64,000 nt of DNA from Amoebidium appalachense (GCA_963693365.1 CAVNZM010000002.1:16368001-16432000); one strand, 5' to 3'; positions 1 through 13,546 are shown, counted from the stretch's first letter. The notes: generated by a model from the letters alone, not told the origin. Translations and numbers: made by a program.

Positions 1-307
1 ACCGTGCACCGTGACACGGAGACACGGAGACACACACACCGTGACCCACATTTTGATACACACATGCACACACACACACACCGCACACACAACTTGTTGA
101 ACACACCCAGTGGCAAACGAGCACAAAATCCAAATGAACACACAGACACACATGCGCACATTTTCGCACAGCCCTCCCCCCTCCCTCCCCTCCCCCTCCC
201 CCTCCCCCCCTCCCCCCCCCCCAAAAAAAAAACAAAAAACAAAAAAACCTCCCACCCATGAAGAGGACCCACAGGACAGGCCTAGGGGGAGGCAACGGGA
301 CCGGGGG

Positions 308-340
<33 letters not shown>

Positions 341-526
341 GGGGGGGAGGGAGGGAGGATACGCACACACACACCGTGCACCGTTACACGGATGCACACA
401 CTCAAACACACACACACACACATTGTGATATTTACACGTACGCACACTGTGACGCACACACACCCAGTGACAAACGAACACAAAATCCAAATGTACACAC
501 AGACCTATGCACACATTTTCGCACAG

Positions 527-563
<37 letters not shown>

Positions 564-691
564 ACCACCACCCCCTTTCCTCCCCACCAACAAAAAAAAA
601 CTCTCGCAGCTCAAAAAAAGGACCCACAGGCCAGGGGGGAAGGGGGAGGGGGCCCATACACACACACACTGTGCACCGTGACCCGGCCGCA

Positions 692-737
<46 letters not shown>

Positions 738-983
738 TTGTGATAAGGCTACGTGCGCACCGTGACACACACACACACAACACACACACACACAAACACA
801 CACTGTAGTGACAAACGAACACAAAAACCAAATGTACAACGACACACAGATATGCACACATCTACGCACCGTAAAGGTGCATAGATAGTAGAGCCGGGAA
901 GTCCCTGTCCAGGCACCGCCGCCCAAAATTTATGTAAACTGTTATCGGTTGCGCACACACACACCGCACACACACACACACCC

Positions 984-1041
<58 letters not shown>

Positions 1042-1137
1042 GCACGCACGCACGCACGCAGGCACGCAAGCACAGGCACACACACACACACACGCGAAGG
1101 CCAGGACACTCACCTCCCCCCCCCTCCCCCCCCCCCC

Positions 1138-1168
<31 letters not shown>

Positions 1169-1341
1169 ACACACACGCACACATTGACTTTTTCGGTCTG
1201 TTGACTGGTAACGAAGCTAATCAGACTATGATCTGCTGCACAGAAGGGCTTTTCTTGTGCACAGCCAATAATAATACTAGACTACAGTAGACTAATCATA
1301 AGTAGGGAAGCCACGGTCCCCCCTCCGAATCCCCCCCCCGT

Positions 1342-1399
<58 letters not shown>

Positions 1400-1480
1400 C
1401 CAATATCTTATTTTCCCCCCAGCCTCGGTAGCCTCAGGTTAGAATCTTGATTTTTTTCCGAAAAATCTAGTACTACTTAC
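1..1480. repeat. Simple-repeat block, no gene
   Basis: Alternating (CA)n microsatellites and long C or G runs (for example G at about 309-339, C at about 528-563, C at about 1344-1396). Two cassettes at about 60-260 and 420-660 share the order CA repeat, a unique stretch beginning with the word CAAACGAGCACA or CAAACGAACACA, then a C run. They are therefore degenerate copies of one unit. Long open frames here are His/Thr/Pro or Gly/Val/Cys repeats produced by the microsatellites and are not genes. Confidence 0.85.
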
Positions 1481-2628
1481 CTTATAGGTGAATTATCTTA
1501 ATCCTGAATGACCCCTGTAAAGCTTTAAGTGCCGTAAACCCAGTTTGTATAGTTACCGAGGACATACTATTACCACAACTAATATTAGTCTGCTGATGTG
1601 TCCATACGCATGTTACCTTACAGTAGAACGCACTGTGGACAGGCACCGGGCGTGCGCTGCAAACTATGATCATGAGCACATCGGCTTGTACGCGTGCACG
1701 GGTCATATTCGGATTTTATCCCTCATGCATATGGCACGAGAATGCCATGGCGAAAGGCATAAGAAAACGACCGGGCACTATGGAATAGTTAGTCAAAGAA
1801 AGTTGGTTATGAGTCGATAAAAGTGCCTTATAGTGAATGACCTAGGTCACCTGGTAGTCATGATGTCGATAATACGGGAAAGAAATATCTTGCAGGGCGC
1901 ACGCCAGGCGGGAGGCTATGTCCATAGAGACCGTTTTCCTATTGGTCGGAATAAGCCTCCGTTGTCCACCCCAAACCTGCAAGACTGTACTGTTTGACTA
2001 CGAACTTTGATAATGAAGCCTCAAAAGACAGTTTTTTACCCCGCATGATTAGAAATCCAATCACAATGTTTTATAGTTTTTTATTTTTTATTGCGTTAGA
2101 AATTTAAGCAGGAAACCTGGGGTTTCTTTAGTGCATAGCCACCTCTTATATGTAACTGTGGTAACATTTTGGGCTGGTGGGGATTTCTATTCGAGATCTG
2201 AAGAAATTTCCCGGCGGGGTATACCCGGAACTTTCGCCAGCCTCTTCTTTCAAACTGTACTAATTTGTAGTTATCTGTTAGTTCGTAGTCAAAGAAAATG
2301 CTGCTGATAATTATTTAGGTATTCTTCTTATATGTTTGAGGATATTGTATATACTAGTAAAAAAAGAATTCTAGAGGCAAAATCTACCAAAACAATTTCC
2401 TTATCAGTTCCCTAGAGCCACTGTCGGGGTTGGGAATGCCGATGGAAAAACAAAAAATCTGGAAAGCCTCGAGTTGAAGATCTAGATGGATCCGGGACCG
2501 GAGGGCCGGCCGGGCGGGTGGGCCCGGGGCCTGCAGCCTCTGGACAGTAGTTTCAAACTGTCGAAGCTCATTTTGTGTGCTCCGGCCACGGGATCGTGAT
2601 CGATTGTGTGCATGAAGCATTCATGTAT

Positions 2629-2674
<46 letters not shown>

Positions 2675-2994
2675 CCCCCCGCCCCCCGCCCTCCTCAGTC
2701 GTATCACACACGTACGTACACCGGTACCCCCTCAGCGGCCTCCCCCCAGTGCCGCCCCCCCCCCCCCCCCCCCCCCCCCCCAACACACGCACACACACAC
2801 ACACACATTAATATTGGATACCTATATGATTTTCACACAGTGTTCAGGTATCTCAGTATGCACTTGTTACTGGATCAGTCGTGAAGTTTTACTGCCTTTT
2901 TATTATTACTCTCCGTTGAATAAGTCCAGTCAAAAGAAAAAAGAATGACCTTCGGAGTTCCGGCGGACACCGTCCAAATAGTTTCGAACCCTAG

Positions 2995-3075
2995 CTAATC
3001 CAATTGCCGATCCACCTATCAGATGCATCCGTTGGCTATCGATGCATTCCAGTCTGCAGATGGGGTATATAGTAC
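2995..3075 (+). promoter_or_regulatory. CCAAT and TATA promoter of the first membrane protein gene
   Basis: A CCAAT box (about 3000) is followed by TATATA at 3066-3071. The second gene copy has the same arrangement (CCAATCAG at 12361, TATAAAA at 12404), and the sequence around both boxes is conserved (ATTCCAG, then GATGGGGTATA). Conservation between the copies supports a real promoter. The ATG lies about 200 bp downstream here and 135 bp downstream in copy 2. Confidence 0.6.
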
Positions 3076-3270
3076 TATTCGGGCGCTTTGTGCTGTCAGC
3101 GTCATATCTCTCCATTCGGCTGGGTTAAAACATCACAAATTCACAAGGCACTTGTTTGCCTCGAAACTAGTTTACACCGAGTTGGCTGGACTCATTTGCT
3201 TCACCGTTCGATAACACACACCAACTAACACAATATACAAACACCGTGGTTGCTAAAAAAACGAACGAAA

Positions 3271-3825
3271 ATGTGCCGTTTTATTGCTGCTATCCTGTCC
3301 ACGGTCTTCATCGTGTACAGCACAATTGCTGCTTTCGTGGGGTTGTTCACCATGTCGTGGTATACCGGCCCAGGCATCAACATTGGCATTGCCACTAACT
3401 GTAACGACGTATACACAACCCCAGCAACAGGCTCCAGTGAGCCCGTGTCCATGTGCACAAGCATTAGCTGGAGCAACCTGGACGGCTCTGCAGAACAGGC
3501 CATGTTTGTGATGATGATCATTGCCATTTGCTTTGGTGCATTTGCAATTCTCTTCCTGCTAGTTTCCATCCTTTTTGCCTGCTGCATCCTTGGGTTCTCG
3601 GGGCATGCTGTGGCTGTGCTGGCGACACTTCAGGCCATCCTCATGGCAGCCACCTGCATCACCATGTCGGCACACTACGGGTGGAGTGCCCCTGCTGGGG
3701 CCAGCATGGGGTCCACCTTCTACGCAGTCATCATTGGGGCGGTTGCCGCGATTATCGGCGCTACCTTGGCCTTCCTGCATCAGAAACGTGAAGGGTCACA
3801 GAAGGCTCAGGTCGGCAGCGTCTAA
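3271..3825 (+). CDS. Small four-helix membrane protein, claudin/PMP22-like topology
   Basis: Intronless ORF of 184 residues. I chose the ATG that begins MCRFIAAIL because the paralogue at 12540 starts there; an in-frame ATG seven codons upstream is not shared. Visible features are a first hydrophobic helix (about residues 4-28), an extracellular-type loop of about 50 residues with two cysteines about 20 residues apart, three more hydrophobic helices (about 78-102, 105-130, 145-170), and a short Lys/Arg-rich cytosolic tail ending GSV. This four-helix layout with an SWY motif and paired cysteines in loop 1 resembles claudin/PMP22-type proteins. The canonical W-GLW-C-C signature is incomplete, so family membership is inference. 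A candidate AATAAA lies near 4138. The role is unknown; it is probably in the plasma membrane or an endomembrane. Confidence 0.75.
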   Translation: MCRFIAAILSTVFIVYSTIAAFVGLFTMSWYTGPGINIGIATNCNDVYTTPATGSSEPVSMCTSISWSNLDGSAEQAMFVMMIIAICFGAFAILFLLVSILFACCILGFSGHAVAVLATLQAILMAATCITMSAHYGWSAPAGASMGSTFYAVIIGAVAAIIGATLAFLHQKREGSQKAQVGSV

Positions 3826-5735
3826 GGTCAGAGTTTATAGAGAATTTGCTTGTGCAACCGAAATCAAAACGGATTACGTAACATGTACATCGTCATTTAA
3901 AATCATGTTCTCTCGTGTAAACAGCCTGCTGAATTTTTGACATTTTTAACAACAGGTATATATTTAGATGCCATTACAAACACCACACATAAACACACAC
4001 AGAGAGAGAGAGAGGGAGAGATAGAGAGAGAGAGAGACCGGAATACTCCACCAGATGTTCATTTGATGACTACTCTTGCTAAGTTCCACATTGTGATAAT
4101 TCATCAAGAGCTTATAGTTGCTTTGAAAAATGTTCTTAATAAATTTCACGTAGACAATATCGTACGATACACATGGCCCAGCTCGAGTACGTCGGTTTTT
4201 GAAGCAAAATATTCCCCTCTCTGTACCAAGGGTTCCCCTTCCATCCAATCCCAATGAGGATAGTGTTTCGGCTTTCGCAACCCCCGGCACTTCTTCCTGC
4301 TCTGCTTTCATACCACAGTCCGTTCACACAAGTAACCCTGGCCTCTAACCCACTCACATCTGCCAATAAAATATCTGTGGCTGGTTTTGAGTTTGAGGTA
4401 GATGCCACTGGGTAGAAACTGGGATACACTGCGAATGTCTTTTGTTGACTTTGGCTTTCCTGAGTATTGGCTCTACTTAGTTGCATTCACTGTTGCGCAC
4501 TAAAGGCAGTTTTAAGTGCTGTAAATCCCCTCGTTAAAGCATGTCGTCGATCCCGTACCTCCCCCCCTCCCCCCTCCTCCCCAACCAACACACAAACATA
4601 CACACATGCGCGTGCGCACGCGTACACAACTTGATGTGTGCGCGCAAACATACACAAGCACACGTATACACGCACACGCACACACTCTCACACAGACACA
4701 CACACACACACACACCCATGCGCGCATATACATACACAAACACGCGCGCGCGCGCACACACACAAACACACACACACACACGTGCACATGCGCACGCGTA
4801 CACAGCTTGATGTGTGCGGGCACACGTATACACACACACACACACACACATGCACATGCGCGCACATACATACACAAACGCTCGAGCACACACACACTCG
4901 CTCACTCACACACACTGGGCATGTGTGTGTCTTCTGACATGCCAGTGTGCGTTATTGGTGATACATTTATGCAAGGCTATGCGCCAGAGGGGCACCGGGG
5001 GGGGAGGGCGGAGGAGAATGAGATGGGTGAGAGGGGGGGAGAGCGGGACGGGTAGTGAGAGCGAATAAGAGATTAGAGAGAGAGAGAGAGAGTGTGTGTG
5101 TGTGTGTGTGTGCTGTTTGTGTGTGTGTGTGCGCGCGCGCGCAGCTGCAGTGAGCTCATCCGTGATTATGTGAATCTGTACCTGTGCACAGAAATGTGCG
5201 TGTGTGCGGGTGGGTGGGTGTAAGGGTCACAGCATGTGTGCGTGTCCGCCCGCCTGGGTGCACGTGTGTAGCACTCTGTGTGAGTGAGTGTAGGCGTGTG
5301 TGTGGGCAAGTGTGAGCACCTGACTGTTCGTCTTTCTCCGTGGCAGTCTGTCTGCGGCACCTATATTATTTCCAGTGACCTTATATTTACGCTGCAAGAT
5401 ATACAAATAGCTGTGAAATTAGCATGGATGTGGTCTGCACCTTTTATGTGTATGCAGGCGTACCTTGCATGTGTGCATGCTCATGTTGTCTCATTGTGTG
5501 TGTGCCCCATGTGTGTTTTTTCTGTGTGTGTACGTGTGTGTGTGTGTGTTACGTGTTCACAGAGGTGTGTATGTGTGTTTATTTGTCTGGATGTGGCATG
5601 CCATAACGTGTCCGTGCGTGCCGTAGAAGTCGTAGTGTTATTTGGTTTTACCGTGTCTGTTGCCAATTTTGTGTTCAACAGTTCGAGTGTGTTCTTCCGT
5701 CGATCAGCTGGCTATGTGACGATTGTGTGTGTGTG

Positions 5736-5785
<50 letters not shown>

Positions 5786-5970
5786 GAAGTGTGTTCTTGG
5801 CATATGAATGTATGTCAGTCAGTGAGCCTGGGGCTGTGTGTATGTGTGTGCGCATGTGCAGGTACGTGTGTGCGTGTGCCCAGGTGTTTATCGTGGCACA
5901 TGTGTGTGCACGTGTTTGTGTACGTGCGCGCGTATCTGTGTTCCTTGAGATTTCGGTAGCCTAGCGCGCA

Positions 5971-6003
<33 letters not shown>

Positions 6004-6904
6004 GGGGGCAACCCCCGATCGGTGAGTTGGAGGTTGAACATCATGTCCCGCACGCGTTTTCCGATAGACTCTTGGCATTCCAAAATACTGCTGTGTAATA
6101 GACATGCACGATCACGAACCAAGTCTAGTACGGTAGCGCAAATCACATGGCCTGGCAGCTCGTGATAGTTGGGGTGCGTGCTTAGCCAATAGGAAATCAG
6201 CATGTACGTGATTGTGTCAATGTGATATTGGCTAGATTTCCCCGGGATGGTTGGTTGTATACGTAGAGTAGTCTCAGTGACTCGGCGGGTACAAGTCGTA
6301 CATACTGTGTGGCTCAGCCGTGCTTTATGGGGACGTATTCGGTCGGGACGACACACCACTAAAATGAGTGCTTCCACTGTGAGGTAACACAGCAGTGAAC
6401 GTATTCTACACATCCCTTTACGGTGTAATCTAGGCCGAGAGGACACCTGCTCTTCAGCTTGTTGTCGGTACCCCCCCCCTCCCCCCTTCCCCCCTCCCCT
6501 CGGGGCCCCTCTTTCTCAACTTATAATTCCTCCAATGAGTAATGGTTGCTATCTACTGCGTGTACGGAAAACAAATGCACAGTGTCCCAAAAAAAAGCCA
6601 CTGTAAACTCCCGGCCGGCTGAGCTTGAAAGGGTGGGGAGGGGGTGGTGGGTGCGGTGGTGGTGCGGGAGAGAGAGCGCTGGGGGAGAGGGAGGGGGGGA
6701 GGTAGCTCACACTAAAAAGAAAGGGGGAGGGGAGGGAGGGGGGGGGGGGGGGGGTTAGCTCATGCCAAATTTAAAAAATGGGTGGCCTGGGAGGGGGGCG
6801 GAGGGGGCACGGAAGAGGTTGAAGGGAAGGGGGTGGGGTGGGATGAGAGAGAGGGGGGGAGGGGAGGGGGGACGGGCGGGTGGGGGGAGAGGGGGTGGGG
6901 AGAA

Positions 6905-6938
<34 letters not shown>

Positions 6939-7741
6939 GGGGGGGGGAGGAACTCTGAAAGGGATGAAGATGGGTGTCTTTATGAAAAAGGAGGATTCAA
7001 AATTATTTACCAATTCGAGCAGTACAGACTCGCGCTCGGCATATGTATTTTTTTATTAGGCTAGTCCAGATCCGGACAGGTTAACCCGCTACAACTGCAG
7101 CAAATTCAACCCAAAAAGTAGTGCATGTATACGCGGTTCCCCGTGCCTCTCTATTCCTGCATATAGAAACAACCGACAACGTATATATGTAATACAGGAA
7201 AGTTCAAGACAAGTGCAAAACTATACACATTTGGTGGATTATTGCAAAATGAAGTTTCAAAATTGTTCGCAAATTTGTACATGTGGGTTGCCCCATATGG
7301 GAGTATCACTAGGCCTGGTGAAGAAAGGCCCTGTGGATGGGAAGGAAGGAGAGAATGGTGGTGGTGCATGTGTGTGTGTGTGTGGTGGTGGTGGTGGTGG
7401 TGGTGGTGGTGGGGGGGGGGGGGGGGGGGTAGCGGTAATATTGGCAAGGATTTATTATTCTGTGACCTGAGAATCCGGAATCCGATGCATACATCTATAT
7501 ATGCCGTCCCGAGGGGAACTAGCGCTGCCGTTTTCCATTTACATGTGCGCAAAGATGATAAAATGCCCGCAGGGCTGAGAATTTGCCAAGATCAAGTTAT
7601 CATGATATCAATCAACACCTCTATATCATCTAACCACTACATAGATAGTGTGATTCGAATCAATTGTACACGTTTTCGACGAGTTCCTTTGTCCGACGAC
7701 TGCATCGTGAAAGGGCGTGCACTTTTTGCAAGTGCCTGCAT
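3826..7741. other. Gene-poor spacer between convergent genes
   Basis: (GA)n at 4001-4036, CA-rich 4585-4912, GT-rich 5085-5960, a G run at 5971-6001, G/GA-rich 6620-6950, and a (GGT)n microsatellite ending in a G run at about 7383-7428. I see no gene. Unique islands match the spacer of the second duplication copy (about 13120-20200). A segment of about 450 bp (about 6010-6465) has no counterpart there and may be an insertion in copy 1. Confidence 0.6.
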
Positions 7742-8389
7742 CTACTCTGCAGCGGTTTCCTCTGCCGGCAGCAGGACATTGGGCACGATGCACTGGGTCA
7801 GGTTTGCCGTGGCGTGGGTGCTGGCAGGGCCGCAGGCGCCAAGGTAGTCGGCGGTGTTGAACCACGTGACGGCCAGCTTGTAGCCGGTCACTGTGCGGTT
7901 GCTGTCGTGCGCCACAAACAGCCCCTCCACATACGCCCCCACCCGCGGGTGGTCGCGGTCGTCCGAGTACGTCTGCGTGCCGTTGGGCAGCTGATGCGAC
8001 AGGTACAGGTCACGCGCATCGAGGCACTCGCCATGCGTGTGGTTGCCGTTGACGTAGCCGAGCCACGTGACGGCATCGCTGCAGAACGGGTTGGCGCCGG
8101 CCACGGGGGCAAAGGCCACGGGGTCAAAGACATACGTCACTGTGACGTCGCTGCCGTATGCGGCATTGACCGTGGCGTAGGCGACCGTGTCGTTGCCCGG
8201 CAGCACACGCAGTGTCTCGGTGGCTGCCGTGACGGGGTTCAGCACCGACACGTCCATGTAGCGCAGAGTGTAGCCCTGGCTCAGCGTGCAGTCGCCAACG
8301 TCGCGGCCGTTGTACGTCTGCACGGGCAGTCCGCCCACGCAGGCGGCCAGCAGGGAGACGGTCAGTGCGGCGGCGGTCTTGAGGGCCAT
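7742..8389 (-). CDS. Secreted glycoprotein, copy 1 (uncharacterised family)
   Basis: Intronless 215-residue ORF. The N terminus is a classic signal peptide (MALKT, then an Ala/Leu/Val-rich core, small residues near position 20). The mature part has five cysteines (GDC, PFC, GEC, GAC and TQC contexts) and five N-glycosylation sequons (NDT, NHT, NGT, NRT, NLT). It has no membrane anchor and ends in an acidic tail (PAEE). An odd number of mature cysteines leaves one free or forming an intermolecular bond. The start was chosen because copy 2 at 20848 has the same first residues and exactly the same length. I recognise no family. GC-rich coding DNA inside AT-richer flanks supports a real gene. A MITE now lies between the TATA box and the ATG. 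Confidence 0.8.
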   Translation of the reverse strand: MALKTAAALTVSLLAACVGGLPVQTYNGRDVGDCTLSQGYTLRYMDVSVLNPVTAATETLRVLPGNDTVAYATVNAAYGSDVTVTYVFDPVAFAPVAGANPFCSDAVTWLGYVNGNHTHGECLDARDLYLSHQLPNGTQTYSDDRDHPRVGAYVEGLFVAHDSNRTVTGYKLAVTWFNTADYLGACGPASTHATANLTQCIVPNVLLPAEETAAE

Positions 8390-8504
8390 TATTGTGGTTG
8401 AATGGAAAGGCAGCTTTGAAATTCTGTTCGTTTGACTTTTGAGACGGGACCGTGTTGAGTGTTGACTGTTGAGTCCGAGTGGCACCTGTATTTGAATGAT
8501 CAGC

Positions 8505-8624
8505 CTTGCAAGCAGGGGTTAAAATTACAGTGCCACTTGGCAGTAAAAAAGCCACCTGAAATCCAAAAAAAGCCACTTGACGCGGACCGCTAGTTCCACT
8601 GAACTCTGTGCCAGTGGCACTGTG

Positions 8625-8688
<64 letters not shown>

Positions 8689-8841
8689 TATGATTGTATA
8701 TATATGTGTTTATATATACATATATGTGTGTGTATATAATGTACAAGTGGCACTGAATATACAGTAGGGGCTACGAATAATATGCACCCGATTCCCGAAA
8801 AACCACTATGATAAAAACGAATTTTAAGCCCTGCTTGCAAG
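8505..8841. mobile_element. hAT-type MITE with 8-bp target duplication
   Basis: The element body is 8513-8833 (321 bp). Its ends are CAGGGGTTAAAATT and, inverted, CAGGGCTTAAAATT. Both are flanked by the 8-bp duplication CTTGCAAG (8505-8512 and 8834-8841). The CAGGG-type inverted termini and 8-bp target duplication are diagnostic of the hAT superfamily. There is no coding capacity, so it is non-autonomous. A (TA)n microsatellite (about 8630-8682) lies inside. Removing the element and one duplication copy brings TATAAAT (8852-8858 on the reverse strand) to about 135 bp from the start codon of the secreted protein gene. Confidence 0.88.
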
Positions 8842-8851
8842 CATCTCAGAA

Positions 8852-8858
8852 ATTTATA
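8852..8858 (-). promoter_or_regulatory. TATA box displaced from the secreted protein gene
   Basis: TATAAAT on the reverse strand, now about 463 bp from the ATG because of the MITE. Without the MITE it would lie about 135 bp upstream, almost the same as the TATAAATA to ATG distance (about 132 bp) in copy 2. CCAAT-containing words lie a little further upstream (about 8880-8925). Confidence 0.5.
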
Positions 8859-9109
8859 CCAGTGGCTCCGAGAATTTAAGCCAATCGGAGAACAGCATAT
8901 TGTTATCCAATCGGAGAATGTCAATTTTATCTACTACATTCCAAAGGTGATTTTCGAATGCGTTCGAAATCGAATTATGTAGAAGCAACAGTGCCATGGA
9001 ACAAAACTAATAGCAATAATACTTTGTTGACGTTTTTTGCAGTAGACCAAACCATCGTTGTATCACCACTCCAGTCAGGTTGACAACAAACGAGCACAAA
9101 AACCGTTGT

Positions 9110-9670
9110 ATTTGGCATTGTCGGATCTGAGGGGGAGTAACAACGTCATCATTTGTTGTTTGTTTGGAATGATCACAGGAATGTGGCCATCTCGATCATG
9201 GGCCACACATGTACAAATCTGACAATTAAGAAATGAGGAAGTACTTGGGACAATGAAGAAATTAAGAAAATACGAGAAACCAAATATAGAAAGGCAGAAT
9301 ATTCCGGATGTTACCAGCTTGTGCATCCGTTGCCTCGATTATGCAAAGTAATAAAGAAATAAGTAATAAACACAGATGACCCGATGGTTACATATATAGA
9401 ACTGATTCCAGGACCATGATGCCTGCTGATTGGAGCCCAGGAAATACCCCAACGTACGTACTTGGAATCCTGACCCAGCTTGAGCTTACTTGCAAGTTGC
9501 AACTAATGACTGCAGCAAGTTGCACTTGGCAAGTTATCCTTATATATATCGCAAAGTCCCTTTTGTCAGTCAAACTGCAAGCAACAACAAAACAGAGCAC
9601 TTATCCACAAACGCTGTATATATATACGATCGATCACCAGCAATTCTTCACCATGGCCAGCAGTATATAC
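9110..9670 (+). other. Inverted orphan promoter region of the secreted protein family
   Basis: Read on +, this block is the reverse complement of the region upstream of the copy 2 secreted gene (about 21060-21370). The words TTGTTTGTTTGGAATGATCACAGG, ATTGGAGCCCAGGAA and the AATAAGTAATAA-like stretch all recur inverted. It continues into a TATA-like TTATATATAT (about 9540), a leader with CAGTCAAACTGCAAGCAACAAC resembling the copy 2 leader, and an ATGGCC at 9653. The frame after this ATG does not match the secreted protein and soon runs into a C tract. It therefore looks like a promoter and leader that lost its gene. Confidence 0.5.
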
Positions 9671-11290
<1,620 letters not shown>

Positions 11291-12013
11291 TTTGGCAAAC
11301 ACAATTAACGGAACTTATTCCTATTGGTTAGAATAAACCCTCCACCGTCCCCCCAAAACTTTATCCAAGCCCGGGAGTCTGGGACACAAAAGTGCAGTCA
11401 CGACTCACGAGTGCACTTTTGACTACGAACTTAAAGAATGAAGCATCAACATACGGTTATAAATCCCACAAGTTAAGGCGTGCAATCTTCTTTTTATAGG
11501 GTTTTTTCTTGGGTTACGTATTCAAACAGGAAATTTGGGTGCACGTGTTCTAAAAATAGAGCTACCTACGATACTAATGTATTTTAAGAGCCTATTGTAC
11601 AGTATGTGTGTAAAGGAATTTTGGGATAGCAAATTATCGGGAACTTAGGGTTCGAAAGTTTCACGTAGGGAGTTTTTGCGAGGTAATTACTTAGCTTTCA
11701 CAACTTATCCCCCGTCGCAACTTACTCCTTCGTAGTTATCTAAACAACCCTGATTTAGTTCTTAGTCAAAGAAAACTATGTATTGAACTAGGTCTACTTA
11801 TATGTGGAATATAAATGCAAGTTTTTAAAGATTTCTAGTCATTATATATAAACAGCCAAATTCTGCCAAAAAGTTACACTTTTGTTATTAGACTCCAAGA
11901 GAGCCCACAGTCAGGGCTTGGACTCGGAGGCCGGCGGATCATCCTTTTTTTTTTTTTCCGATCATGATCATCGTGGGGCGGTGGGAGCTCGAGGAGGGAG
12001 GCCGAGAGGGCGG

Positions 12014-12014
<1 letters not shown>

Positions 12015-12086
<72 letters not shown>

Positions 12087-12123
12087 GGGGGGGGGGGGGG
12101 GGGGAGGGGGGGGGGGGAGGGGG
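12015..12123. repeat. Long G tract (71 uninterrupted G)
   Basis: Positions 12015-12085 are G only, followed by further G runs interrupted by single A to about 12123. It lies upstream of the second membrane protein gene; copy 1 has a C tract in the corresponding position (about 2631-2670). Confidence 0.95.
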
Positions 12124-12360
12124 GATTGCATGTGGGAGCTGGGGCTCGTGCAACTCGTGGTTGTGTGCACGTAGGATTTATGAATTTCATTTTCATGTAT
12201 GCCCCTCCCCCAACCGGACCCTCGAGCCATGACCGACCCCCCCCCCCCCCCCCCCCAATGGAAGTTCCGAAACCGTTCAAAATGGTTATTGAATTTTGAT
12301 ATGTTTTCCGGAATTTCGAATTCTGGCTACTGCAGTGAGTGTGACTGCACTTGCAATTCA

Positions 12361-12410
12361 CCAATCAGATATGCGATTAGGTAGAGATGAATTCCAGATG
12401 GGGTATAAAA
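12361..12410 (+). promoter_or_regulatory. CCAAT and TATA promoter of the second membrane protein gene
   Basis: CCAATCAG at 12361 and TATAAAA at 12404-12410, 135 bp before the ATG. Box order and surrounding sequence match the copy 1 promoter. Confidence 0.6.
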
Positions 12411-12539
12411 TGCTCTTCGGTCACTTTGTGCTTTCTTTCACAATTGATTTAGCCCAGCTGTATTTTGTCTCTCACAACCGTCTAACAAAACACACCGAGC
12501 CAACGCAAACGCCGTAATTGTCAAAAAAAAGAAACGGGA

Positions 12540-13116
12540 ATGTGCCGTTTCATTGCTGCTATCCTCGCCACGGTCTTCATAATTTACAGCACAGCCGCTG
12601 GTTTCGTCGGCCTGCTCACCATAGGCTGGTATACCGGCGAAGACATCAACATTGGCATTGCCACAAAATGTAACGACATATACATAAGGAAACAGCTGGA
12701 GGCTACGACCAGCCGGTGGGCATGTGCAAAAGTTTTGAGCTGGAACAACCTGGACGGGCCTGCAGAACGGGCCTGCAGAACAGGCCATGTTTGTGATGAT
12801 GTCCATTGCCATCTGCTGTGGTGTCTTCGCAATTCTCTTCCTGCTCGTCCCCATCCTTTTTGCCTGCTGCATCCTTGGGTTCTCGGGGAATGCTGTGGCT
12901 GTGCTGGCGACACTTCAGGCCATCCTGATGGCAGCCACCTGCATCACCATGTCGGCACACTACGGGGGGCATGCCCCTGCTGGGGCCAGCTTTGGGCCTA
13001 CCTTCTTTGTAGTCATCATTGGCTCCGTGGCTGCAATCATTGGTGGTGCCTTGGCCTTCCTGCATCAGAAGCGTCATCACGGGGGATCACAGAAGGCTCA
13101 GGTCGGCAGCGTCTAA
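12540..13116 (+). pseudogene. Frameshifted paralogue of the four-helix membrane protein
   Basis: The protein is very similar to the product of 3271-3825 over its whole length, but in two frames. Frame 1 runs from ATG 12540 to about 12770; the remaining three helices and the GSV tail continue in another frame to 13116. The cause is visible: a perfect 13-bp tandem duplication (GGGCCTGCAGAAC at 12756-12768 and again at 12769-12781) that copy 1 lacks. An assembly error or an unrecognised intron could also explain it, but there is no GT-AG pair at the duplication. Residues on both sides remain conserved, so the break is recent. Confidence 0.75.
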
Positions 13117-13295
13117 GGTCGCAGAGGGGGAAAATTTGTCTGGCGCTATCAAATTCACAACGGATTACTGATGCATGTGCATCGTTTAAAGTTACCCATG
13201 GATGCGCTCTTTCGTATTACACAGCCTTCTGAATTGCTTTTTAACAACTTCAACATGTTACATAAATAAGACCCTATTAAAAACACACAACCCGG

Positions 13296-13296
<1 letters not shown>

Positions 13297-13389
<93 letters not shown>

Positions 13390-13451
13390 GCACACACACA
13401 CACACTGGCACACGCACGCACACACATACACACGTGTACACACACACACAT

Positions 13452-13546
<95 letters not shown>

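Larger units (their letters stand above)
1900..8389. repeat. Segmental duplication, copy 1
   Basis: This block matches about 11290-20850 in order and orientation. Both contain an upstream region with the shared word TTTGACTACGAACTT, the four-helix membrane gene on +, a GT/CA-rich spacer with matching islands (TGCAGTGAGCTC; CCAAATGCACA-like; CCCGCTACAACTGCAGCAA versus CCCGCTGCAACTGCAGCAA), and the secreted protein gene on -. Coding parts are far better conserved than the spacers. The outer edges are approximate because only conserved islands could be aligned by eye. Confidence 0.8.

Noticed and set aside
110-808. Long open frames rich in His-Thr, Pro or Gly
   Set aside because: They are translations of (CA)n, C and G tracts. 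Similar frames exist on both strands across the window and have no codon bias or conserved motif.
7664-8401. 245-codon open frame on + across the secreted protein gene
   Set aside because: It is the antisense frame of a GC-rich gene. Copy 2 shows the same shadow, and the - frame has the signal peptide and start conservation.
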